Assembly: GCA_024225195.1 (NCBI GenBank) | Contig: JAAEMV010000096.1 | Span: 1-32,128 of the forward strand | Direction: 5' to 3' | Length of the DNA stretch: 32,128 nucleotides | Source: Planctomycetaceae bacterium | GTDB taxonomy: Bacteria > Planctomycetota > Planctomycetia > Pirellulales > Pirellulaceae | Part shown: one piece after another, positions 9,681-18,110 of the stretch | How positions within the stretch are numbered: position 1 is the stretch's first letter | Layout: the number at the start of each line of letters is the position of its first letter | Position numbers and translations under genes: made by a program | The notes under the pieces: generated by a model | The model's input: only the letters and a program-made list of their open reading frames with translations | Database searches by the model: none | Told to the model about the DNA's origin: nothing

Positions 9681-11063
9681 ATGCAACGTTCTCCCCTTCA
9701 ATTTGCCGTCACACTGTTAATCGCCATTTGTTTCACCAGCCCTTTCGCACTGGTCGGCCAGGAAGAATCCCCCCGGGACACACCTCCCAATCAACAAGAC
9801 AAAGTTCTCGGCGACATGGAACTCATTGATCGTGTGGATGTGCTGAGACAACAACTTGAATCTCCTTCCATTCCCCAGCGAGACAAAGCACAACAAGAAT
9901 TGATAGCCCTTGGGATTCGCGTCCTTGACCATCTTGATCCTGCGGAACCAACCGAGGCCACTGATGTAATTCAGCGTATCGGCAAGGTCCGGACGGAACT
10001 AGAAAAAGCAGTTGCTGCCATTACTACCCAATCTTCCCGAGCCACTCTCAGTGGAAAAATGACCGTTGGCGAAGCACTTGCCGCCTTGAAAAAACAAACT
10101 GGAAATGACGTCGCCCTGACAGAAACGACGCCTGATATTTTTAGTAAGCGAGAGATTGAACTTAAAGTTGAAAATGGCACATTTTGGGAAGCTCTCAACA
10201 GCATCATCCAAACGGGAGAAATCGAAATTTCCCCGTACGCAGCAAGCGCCGGTCAGCTCCGTCTCGACCCAACCCAAGCCGCAATGCAGCAGGCCGTTAG
10301 ACCCGATGAAAACAAGGCAGCGGCTTCGACCGAGCAGCCTCCGAATTGCATCTCCGGCATTTTTGGAATCTCCGTGACCCAAGTGAATGCATCTCGAAAC
10401 CTCGTCAATCCAAATCTTAACTATTGCAATATTAGCACGGTTGTTCGCTGGGAACCCAGAATCACACCCATCTCGTTCCAACTTCCTGCCGCAAGCATCA
10501 AAGCCGTAGACAATCAAAACAAACCAATCAACCTTACCAACAGCGAAGCCGTATTTTATGGAACTGTCCAAGCGGAAATTGCTGAAATCGAGTTCTCGAT
10601 CCCTATCGAACTCACCGACCGCTCAACCGAAAAAATCAAATCACTCACCGGCACTGGCGAGGCAATCATCGCAGGACGCACCGAGACTTTTCGTTTTAAA
10701 AAACTCGGCCGTTTAAATGAGGGCTATCAGCAAACTCGGGCAGGTGCCACTGTGACGTATCAAGGAATTGAAAAGAACGAACAACTGTTCGGACTTGCAA
10801 TTAAACTTGGATTCGATGCCCAACAAAATGCACTTGAGTCCTTCCACAGTTGGGTCTACGACAACAAAATCTATCTTGAAAACAAAACAGGTGAGCAGAT
10901 CGCCCCCATTGCTTACGACGGGATCGGTCAAACCGAAAATGAAATCACCGTTCGCTACTATTTCGACACGGACCCCAGCGCCTTGAATCTCGTTTACCAA
11001 ACGCCTGCTTCGATTGTTAGAGTCCCGGTCAAGTTTGAACTGACTGACATCCCGTTACCATAG
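9681..11063 (+). CDS. Hypothetical exported protein
   Basis: Long ORF with signal peptide-like N-terminus MQRSPLQFAVTLLIAICFTSPFALVGQ; no family recognised. Confidence 0.8.
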   Translation: MQRSPLQFAVTLLIAICFTSPFALVGQEESPRDTPPNQQDKVLGDMELIDRVDVLRQQLESPSIPQRDKAQQELIALGIRVLDHLDPAEPTEATDVIQRIGKVRTELEKAVAAITTQSSRATLSGKMTVGEALAALKKQTGNDVALTETTPDIFSKREIELKVENGTFWEALNSIIQTGEIEISPYAASAGQLRLDPTQAAMQQAVRPDENKAAASTEQPPNCISGIFGISVTQVNASRNLVNPNLNYCNISTVVRWEPRITPISFQLPAASIKAVDNQNKPINLTNSEAVFYGTVQAEIAEIEFSIPIELTDRSTEKIKSLTGTGEAIIAGRTETFRFKKLGRLNEGYQQTRAGATVTYQGIEKNEQLFGLAIKLGFDAQQNALESFHSWVYDNKIYLENKTGEQIAPIAYDGIGQTENEITVRYYFDTDPSALNLVYQTPASIVRVPVKFELTDIPLP

Positions 11064-11105
11064 CAAAACCTTCAGCGCACGTCGCTTTCTATTTGGAGTG
11101 CAGAT

Positions 11106-12080
11106 TTGACCTCACTTGCTCCTCGATTCACTTTTGTCATTTCGACAAAAACAAAACTCCTCGCCTGTTGGCTGACGTTCGGTTTTTTAAGCCTCGCCTC
11201 ACCGCACGCCTACGGCTACCAACAAAAAGACTCCGACGATGCAACTACGCAGGATATTCTTGCGACTATTTATGGCCTGACCATCACACGAGATCAGGTT
11301 GAACGCGATCTAAAGCGCACCCTAGGCGACCGGCAACTCTCAGCCATCGACAGACGAAAAGCGATGGAACTGACCACTCAAAAACTGATCGACCAGCATG
11401 TAGCATTGGACTTTCTTTCCAAAAAGGGATTAGCAGCCAATCCATCTGAAGTCGATTTCCAAATAGAGAAATTAAAATCAGAGCTTCAAACGATTGATTT
11501 GAGTTTTACAGAATTTCTTAAAGAAACCTACCAAACAAGCGATGAGTTGAGATTTCAGACGAAGTGGCAGATCAGTTGGGAACGCTATCTTAAAAACAAA
11601 CTTACAGATGAATTCCTTGAGTCCTATTTCGAGCGAAGCAGGCGACGCTTCAATGGGACGGAAATCAAAGCAGCGCATCTGCTGATCAAACTGCCCGCAA
11701 ACAATTCTCAAGCACAAGAAGAACGCATCAACCAACAGTTGCTTGAAGTTCGACAGCAAGTCCTTTCGAAAACTGTTTCCTGGCAGGAAGCCGTAAAAGC
11801 TCACTCTGAGGCTCCGACTCGACTCTCCGGCGGCTCCCTCGGATGGATCACACGCGAAGGGCCCATGTCTCCCTCGTTTACAAATGCTGCTTTTCAACTT
11901 TCAGAGAACGAAATTAGCTTGCCGGTAAAAACTAAATTTGGCTTCCACCTGATTCGCTGCGAATCTATCCGTGATTCTGCATTCGGGTGGAAAGATGTCA
12001 GGACCGAGCTTGAAAAAAATGCGGCCCGCGACCTTTTGCAAGCGATCGTCAAGCAACACAAAATTCAAAAGGCAAACTAA
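11106..12080 (+). CDS. Exported parvulin/SurA-like peptidylprolyl isomerase (TTG start)
   Basis: Rotamase signature AAHLLIK...SGGSLGWITREGPMSPSFTNAAFQLSENEISLPVKTKFGFHLIRCE; signal-like N-terminus. Confidence 0.88.
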   Translation: MTSLAPRFTFVISTKTKLLACWLTFGFLSLASPHAYGYQQKDSDDATTQDILATIYGLTITRDQVERDLKRTLGDRQLSAIDRRKAMELTTQKLIDQHVALDFLSKKGLAANPSEVDFQIEKLKSELQTIDLSFTEFLKETYQTSDELRFQTKWQISWERYLKNKLTDEFLESYFERSRRRFNGTEIKAAHLLIKLPANNSQAQEERINQQLLEVRQQVLSKTVSWQEAVKAHSEAPTRLSGGSLGWITREGPMSPSFTNAAFQLSENEISLPVKTKFGFHLIRCESIRDSAFGWKDVRTELEKNAARDLLQAIVKQHKIQKAN

Positions 12081-12092
12081 ACTGAATCATTT

Positions 12093-13784
12093 TCACTGCG
12101 AACCTTTGCTCCAAATATATAGTTGCTGCCTTCTCGCATTGCGTGGACCTTTATTCACTTCCGCGAACCCGCGACCCTTTTCAAAAAAACCAATCGCAAT
12201 TTTTTCTACACCCTTCAGATCGTCACGCTCAATTTTCACCCGATCAATCACTGTTTCTCGAGGCTCCAAATTCGAGAATACAACTTGATTGGCACTTCCT
12301 CGCTTCAAGATCTTATTCTCAACACTCAAAAGATATAAAAAACGAATCTCTCGCCGGTCCGAATTCAATTTCCACACAGCCTCTATCTGCAATCCATTGT
12401 TTTCTTCGCGAGTCACTCGTACTCCACGAAGAACAGCATCGCCACCAAATTGAACATCTTTAAATTCACTCGATGAGGCTGCAACAATCGCATCAGCTAA
12501 CTTGCTACTATGTAAGTTAAATCGGGTTTGTTGGATGCCCCCCCAACACGCAAAAAAGAGAACAGAAATTATCACAATTTTTTTAACTGAGATCTCATTG
12601 GCTAAAGCATGAACCAAGGTCTTAACAAACGGCGCGAGAGTTTTTTTATCGAATCGGGCCACAATCGCTTTGCGAAACGGGACTTCAACCAGATGATAAA
12701 GCAGTGACGATGCGGCGATGGAAAGACCAAGGCAACAGACTATTTGCAGTGGCGTGACCCAACTCCCTTCAATTCGGTCATGCCGTGTGACTATCAACAG
12801 CACACTCATGTGTACCATATAAAACGAATAACTTATTTCTCCTAGATAAACAAACAATCGACTCGATAAAAGCCATGCCCCCCAACCCTGACTGCGGGCA
12901 AAGATAAAAATCAAAATCACAAATACGGGCGCCGCACCTGAGAACCGATACCAATAATTGAACCCGGCACTTATCCCCGGCGGTTGATCATGCCTGTACA
13001 ACCCCAGCCAATTCGAAGAGTAGAAAAATAAAACAATGAGTGAAACGCTAAATAACTCAACAACCGTATCGAAAGCCCGTGAGTGTTCAGACCTCTGAGA
13101 CCGTGACAAGAAAAAAATACCACAGGCTATTCCCGAGGCGAATTCAAAACATCGCATGGGAGGTAAATTTCTAATTAAAGCATCGAATTGAATTCCTCTG
13201 CTTTGCCAGGCCGGCCCATAAACACCAATCAATAAGACGAGAAGAACCGTGAAAAGCAGGACGCTCAAATACTTAAAAACAAACCTCTTCGGCCAACCAA
13301 TCAGAAACCATGGGAAGACTGCATAAAAAAATGCTTCGACAGATAAACTCCAGGCAGGGCCATTCAAAAAATATCCCCATTTGTGATTGGGAATCCAAGC
13401 CTGCAGAAGAAAAACGTTGGTAACCGACTTCAGAAGGAAGTGATCTTGTTTTTGAAATATCTGCCAACCCAAAACCGCAAAAAGGGCAATCAGAAGAGTC
13501 ATAAGGTGCAATGGCCAAACCCTCGCCACTCTTCGCAGATAAAATTCCTTTAAAGGAAATCCGTTTGGTGCAGAAGCTTTCAGACGGGGCACGTACACGT
13601 AGGCGAGGATAAAACCTGAAAGTACGAAAAAAAAGCTCACTCCGGCAGCACCGATGGGGGCTTTACCAAAATCATACTCTGGCCATGAGCCGGGAACATG
13701 CGCAATAAAAACCGCCAGCGCAGCCAAAAATCTTAAACCGGTTAGAGATTTTAATTGCGTATTTTGATACTTCAGAGTTTGCAT
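12093..13784 (-). CDS. Acyltransferase 3 family membrane protein (OafA/YrhL-like) with C-terminal soluble domain
   Basis: LTGLRFLAALAVFIAHVPG...GAAGVSFFFVLSGFILAYVY, LRRVARVWPLHLMTL, GPAWSLSVEAFFYAVFPW; multiple TM segments. Confidence 0.92.
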   Translation of the reverse strand: MQTLKYQNTQLKSLTGLRFLAALAVFIAHVPGSWPEYDFGKAPIGAAGVSFFFVLSGFILAYVYVPRLKASAPNGFPLKEFYLRRVARVWPLHLMTLLIALFAVLGWQIFQKQDHFLLKSVTNVFLLQAWIPNHKWGYFLNGPAWSLSVEAFFYAVFPWFLIGWPKRFVFKYLSVLLFTVLLVLLIGVYGPAWQSRGIQFDALIRNLPPMRCFEFASGIACGIFFLSRSQRSEHSRAFDTVVELFSVSLIVLFFYSSNWLGLYRHDQPPGISAGFNYWYRFSGAAPVFVILIFIFARSQGWGAWLLSSRLFVYLGEISYSFYMVHMSVLLIVTRHDRIEGSWVTPLQIVCCLGLSIAASSLLYHLVEVPFRKAIVARFDKKTLAPFVKTLVHALANEISVKKIVIISVLFFACWGGIQQTRFNLHSSKLADAIVAASSSEFKDVQFGGDAVLRGVRVTREENNGLQIEAVWKLNSDRREIRFLYLLSVENKILKRGSANQVVFSNLEPRETVIDRVKIERDDLKGVEKIAIGFFEKGRGFAEVNKGPRNARRQQLYIWSKGSQ

Positions 13785-13855
13785 TACTGCATTGTAATGA
13801 AACTGTTCCCATCGATACAGACAAATTCAACCAAAGACTGCCCTTCAGCCTCGGG

Positions 13856-15028
13856 TTACAGATTACCCCGACGAGCCTGCTCCAATTCGAGCGATTCAAA
13901 CAGTGCCTTGAAATTGCCCTTCCCGAATGACTCACTGCCGCGCCGGCAAATGATTTCGAAAAACATCGTGGGACGGTCTTGAAGAGGCTTCGTGAAAATT
14001 TGCAACAAGTACCCTTTATCATCCCGATCAACCAGAACGCGAAGATCTTTAACCTGCTGAATGTCTTCATCGATCGTACCAACACGATCCCAGACCAATT
14101 CGTAGTAAGTTTCCGGGATATCGAGAAAATCAACTCCCCGCGAACGAAGTTCGCCAACAGTGTTGACTTCGTCCTTGGTTAATAATGCAAGGTGCTGAAT
14201 GCCGCCGGTGTTATTATGCCAATCAAGATACTCCTCGATCTGACTCTTGTTCCTGCCATCGGCCGGTTCATTAATCGGAATCTTGATTAGCTCGCGACCA
14301 GAATCCATCACCTTCGACATGAGCGCGGTGTATTCCGTCGAAATATCTTCGGCATCGAAATGCTTGAAAAGCTTAAAACCAAGCACATCTTCGTACCATT
14401 TAACCCACACATCCATCTCGCCCATCGGCACGTTTCCGACGCAGTGATCCACGTAGAACAGGCCCGTTGGATTTTCGCGATTGTATTTATTAATCGCCAA
14501 TTCATCGAGGACACGGAAACCGGGAAGAAATTGCTCCCCCCTCTGCTTCACATTTTCAATCGCATACTTTCCAGTTCTGGAAATGAACGTGTGTACAAAA
14601 CGCCCAAACGATTTCACGCCGGATTTAACAACAGTTCCCAGCTCGTCCGTAATCTCGATCGGTTCGTAAGCAGATTCAGCACCATTCTTCAGAGCTTGCT
14701 CATAAGCCTTGGCTGAATCCTCTACCGTGAACGCAATATCCTTAATCCCATCTCCATAAAGCTGAACCTCCTGTTGCGCCGGGTGATCCGGATGCAAACC
14801 AGTCGTCAACAAAAATCGGATATTGCCCTGCGTTAGCAAATACGTCGCCGCTTCTCTAACGTTGGTTGTCAGATCACTGATTTGCTCGATTTCAAAACCA
14901 AATGCCTGAGCGTAAAAATAAGCCGCCTGCTTGGCATTTCCAACATAGAATTGGACATAATCAACATCTATCAATCTCAGGGGATCGTTCGAATTTTCCG
15001 TTTCAGAAAGCGTTTCTGGAGAACTCAT
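13856..15028 (-). CDS. hppD: 4-hydroxyphenylpyruvate dioxygenase
   Basis: VDYVQFYVGNAKQAAYFYAQAFGFE, VDHCVGNVPMGEMDVWVKWYEDVLGF, GGIQHLALLTKD, LLQIFTKPLQDRPTMFFEIICRRGSESFGKGNFKALFESLELEQARRGNL. The internal ATG at 15028 (MSSPETLS) is preferred over the GTG at 15082. Confidence 0.95.
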   Translation of the reverse strand: MSSPETLSETENSNDPLRLIDVDYVQFYVGNAKQAAYFYAQAFGFEIEQISDLTTNVREAATYLLTQGNIRFLLTTGLHPDHPAQQEVQLYGDGIKDIAFTVEDSAKAYEQALKNGAESAYEPIEITDELGTVVKSGVKSFGRFVHTFISRTGKYAIENVKQRGEQFLPGFRVLDELAINKYNRENPTGLFYVDHCVGNVPMGEMDVWVKWYEDVLGFKLFKHFDAEDISTEYTALMSKVMDSGRELIKIPINEPADGRNKSQIEEYLDWHNNTGGIQHLALLTKDEVNTVGELRSRGVDFLDIPETYYELVWDRVGTIDEDIQQVKDLRVLVDRDDKGYLLQIFTKPLQDRPTMFFEIICRRGSESFGKGNFKALFESLELEQARRGNL

Positions 15029-15276
15029 AGCGAAGACTCTTGTGGTATGTAGTGGGTGGTCAAAAACTGGAACTGGCGTCACCTAGTGACAAAGCTTCGT
15101 TCCGCTGGTGCTACGCAGAGTCTAACAGAAACAAACAATTGTTTAAGTTCAAACCTCAATCACCTCCCGAAACCATCGCTTCCGAGCGTGCTTCGTCCAC
15201 ATATTGGTAGCGGAGGTGTTGTAAGCAATTTCAATCCAGTGCTGGACGACCGTTTTCAGATTGCCGCGAGTGAACG

Positions 15277-16824
15277 CTATCTGCCTTCGGCGATCTCAAA
15301 GACCAACGGGCGGTGATCCGATACGACCGGTTCCTCGATAACATCAATCTCTGAAACCGACCATCTCGAACCCTTGTGCAGCAAAGCGTAATCGATTTCT
15401 ACATCGGGCCGATCCGATCGAAAGGTGAAATGATCCGGCCCTTTGTCGGGAATCTCCCAGTCGCTCTGAAACAAATCGATGACCGGACTTTGAGGCTTAG
15501 AATTGAAATCACCTACAATTGCAATATCCTGTTGCTCCTCATCGAGAAATTCGAGCAGCCGCCGCGCCTGAGCCAGACGCTCTTGCTCAGTACGATAAAA
15601 ATGCACGTCCGCAATCTTCAATTGTCTTTTTGCATCGAGTTTGACATCGACGACCAACGATGTCCGCGGTTCTGAACCCGCTGGCAAACGCAGATTCTTG
15701 ACTTCTCCCAATGGGTTGCGAGATAAAACCGCCATCCCATATTGTCCGCCCTGATAGTCAAAGAAAGAACCGAACGCGTGATACTGCAAACCGGTCAACG
15801 AAGCAAGTTCGCGTGCTTGATCGATTCCTCCACTGCGTTGAACTTGTTGATCCACCTCTTGCAACGCGACAAAGTCCGGATGCAACCGGCGAATCACCTC
15901 AGCAGTTCGCTTTAAATCAACTTGATTATCATTCCCCCGACCGTGCTTAATATTGTAAGCCAAGATGCGGAAACTCCGCCTACCCAGTTCTCCGCCACCC
16001 ATCGGGACCGGTAAGTCGAGGGGACGCTTTCGTTCAGCTTTCGGAAGCCGAAGTTCGGAATCTTCACTCACGTCAGTTGTTTCTGAATTGGGCTTCGTTC
16101 GCAAAAAGAATCGACCGCCCTCGACATCAACTCTAGACCCTTCCGCTGTTTTTGCGCTCACTGCTGGTTCCCATTTCTCCTGCACCAGAATCCACGGTGA
16201 TTCAACGTCGCAGCAACGTTGTGGTTGCTCCGCAATTTCGTCAACCGGCATGGCACTGATAAAGCTGTGAAGACCGTTTAACAACTTGCCGCCAGATTTC
16301 AACGAGCACGTGCCTAGATGCACCCAGCGATTCTCTTGCATCAGATAAAAATAAGCTGCGTAACTAGTTTCTGTATCTTTAGTTTCTGAGTAGACAATAA
16401 AACGAAGCGGATCTCCGATTTCCCAATCCAAATCATAAGATAACTCGGTGGTACCATCATCGGCGAGGGAACGCTCCCTGACCCCTTTCCCCAGGGTCAC
16501 AACTTTGACTTGACCGTCTCTAGCCGCAGCAGGCTCAGACAGCTTTGTATTGGGCGTCGCTGACACAGAAAAAACAACAGTTTTCTTCCCGGCCTCAAGC
16601 TGCTGAACTCCCAGCCAACCGTGACTGAATCCACAAGCCGCGTAGGCTGAGTTAGCACTCGATTCCCGAACCGTGAGTTCACTGTAGAACGCTGAAGCCG
16701 GTGCACTTTTGAAGTCAATCCCGACTAGTGCAGTGACTTTGGTCTGAGCCCCAATAAGTGTCGGTGCAAAGCCAGTGATGCAGAAAATAAGCACCCAAGC
16801 CAAGGTTGCCAGCGATAATTTCAT
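15277..16824 (-). CDS. Two-domain secreted protein: N-terminal DUF3472-like domain plus C-terminal endonuclease/exonuclease/phosphatase domain
   Basis: Signal peptide-like MKLSLATLAWVLIFCITGFAPTLIGAQ; EEP motifs RILAYNIKHGRG, PDFVALQEVD, YGMAVLSR, VGDFNSKP, DYALLHKG, VSDHRPLVFEI. The N-terminal half resembles DUF3472 by motif memory only. Confidence 0.87.
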   Translation of the reverse strand: MKLSLATLAWVLIFCITGFAPTLIGAQTKVTALVGIDFKSAPASAFYSELTVRESSANSAYAACGFSHGWLGVQQLEAGKKTVVFSVSATPNTKLSEPAAARDGQVKVVTLGKGVRERSLADDGTTELSYDLDWEIGDPLRFIVYSETKDTETSYAAYFYLMQENRWVHLGTCSLKSGGKLLNGLHSFISAMPVDEIAEQPQRCCDVESPWILVQEKWEPAVSAKTAEGSRVDVEGGRFFLRTKPNSETTDVSEDSELRLPKAERKRPLDLPVPMGGGELGRRSFRILAYNIKHGRGNDNQVDLKRTAEVIRRLHPDFVALQEVDQQVQRSGGIDQARELASLTGLQYHAFGSFFDYQGGQYGMAVLSRNPLGEVKNLRLPAGSEPRTSLVVDVKLDAKRQLKIADVHFYRTEQERLAQARRLLEFLDEEQQDIAIVGDFNSKPQSPVIDLFQSDWEIPDKGPDHFTFRSDRPDVEIDYALLHKGSRWSVSEIDVIEEPVVSDHRPLVFEIAEGR

Positions 16825-16928
16825 TGAGCTTCCTCGCTTCCCTAGTTCTCGAATCTTTGCACCGAATAGCTCGCCTCATAGACAACCGCAACGACACTCG
16901 ATTGAACGCCAGTCAATTCAGAATGGAC

Positions 16929-17222
16929 TTAAGCCTCTTCCCCAACAACGCCGCCGAAATCACGAAAAACAGTCTTCACGTGGGGCAGCAATTTTTTCAC
17001 CAATGGAGGACTGGCTCCACCGATTGATCGCCCCCCATCAAGGTCACCGCAACGGACAGCAAGAACTATCGCAGCCAGCACATGCTCAACATCCACGGGG
17101 AACCCCGCCGGCTCCTCCAGTTCCAAAGCCAGGTCGAACAAGACGTCCCCCATTTCTTTTGAAATAGTCGCTTCGCCAGCCGAATTTACGGAAACACCCG
17201 GCAAGACTTTATTATCTCCCAT
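16929..17222 (-). CDS. Small hypothetical protein (97 aa) at the distal end of the suf gene cluster
   Basis: Co-directional with the SUF genes, 64-bp gap after the SufT-like gene; compositionally ordinary acidic protein. Confidence 0.65.
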   Translation of the reverse strand: MGDNKVLPGVSVNSAGEATISKEMGDVLFDLALELEEPAGFPVDVEHVLAAIVLAVRCGDLDGGRSIGGASPPLVKKLLPHVKTVFRDFGGVVGEEA

Positions 17223-17286
17223 GAATATCCCCCGCTCTCTCGCCCGAAACGAATGGAATTAGAACGCGTGCGACGCCAGCCGACAA

Positions 17287-17610
17287 TTAGAAAATCCCCA
17301 ACTGATCTCTCGCGTCATCGGACATCATATCCTGCGTCCATGGAGGATCCATGACGACCTTGACTTCAACGTCGTCCACGCCGTCCATTTCGCCAGCATA
17401 CTTTTTCGTTTCCGCGACCAACTGCGGCCCGGCAGGACACATAGGACTCGTCATCGTCATTTCAATATTCACTTTGAATTTTTCTTCATCGCCATCAATC
17501 GACGCAACGTCGACGACATAGATGAGCCCAAGGTCAACAATGTTTACAAATAATTCTGGGTCGATTACCTGTTTGAGTGCTTCGCGCACTTGGTCTTCCT
17601 GCAGCGGCAT
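17287..17610 (-). CDS. sufT: MIP18/DUF59 family iron-sulfur assembly protein (SufT-like)
   Basis: VREALKQVIDPELFVNIVDLGLIYVV...VNIEMTMTSPMCPAGPQLV...VEVKVVMDPPWTQDMMSDDARDQLGI. Confidence 0.92.
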   Translation of the reverse strand: MPLQEDQVREALKQVIDPELFVNIVDLGLIYVVDVASIDGDEEKFKVNIEMTMTSPMCPAGPQLVAETKKYAGEMDGVDDVEVKVVMDPPWTQDMMSDDARDQLGIF

Positions 17611-17665
17611 GGTCTATATTCCTGAAACTAAAAGATCGTGTTTAATAAGGTTAAATTGAAAAACT

Positions 17666-17983
17666 TCAAGACTCATTTAATCGAATCATAATCGATCCGT
17701 TTTCAACTTTAACTTGATGGGAAACAGTGTCCTGCGTCGCCGGCATCGAAAGTGCCTTCCCAGTCCTCAAATCAAATTTTGCACCATGTCGAGGACAGGC
17801 GATCTCGCACCCCTCATGGGGACCGTCACTCAATGTCCCACCGTCGTGGGTACAGATATCGTCGATGCAATAAAAATCATCTCCTATTCGAGACAGGATG
17901 ACCAACCGATCATCAACCTCGACAAGACGAGTTGATCCGTCATCAATATCAGCGACCGATGCAACAGCTATAAATTCACTCAT
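17666..17983 (-). CDS. Rieske-type [2Fe-2S] ferredoxin
   Basis: CTHDGGTLSDG...CPRHGAKFDLRTGKAL: CxH...CxxH Rieske cluster motif. Confidence 0.93.
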   Translation of the reverse strand: MSEFIAVASVADIDDGSTRLVEVDDRLVILSRIGDDFYCIDDICTHDGGTLSDGPHEGCEIACPRHGAKFDLRTGKALSMPATQDTVSHQVKVENGSIMIRLNES

Positions 17984-18110
17984 AAGTATCCGTAATAGTT
18001 AACAGCAAAGGCCTCTCGACCTCTCTAAAAATTTAAATTGTAATTTCAGCGTTTGATAATTTTTAATAGCAGAACCATGAATCTCAATCTGATATTGAAA
18101 TAAGACAATA

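Noticed and set aside
9999-10571. 190-aa minus-strand ORF antisense to the exported hypothetical gene
   Set aside because: Antisense to the longer ORF, which has a convincing signal peptide; no motif support.
13672-14157. 161-aa minus-strand ORF overlapping the acyltransferase and hppD genes
   Set aside because: Out-of-frame overlap with two confident genes; no recognisable domain.
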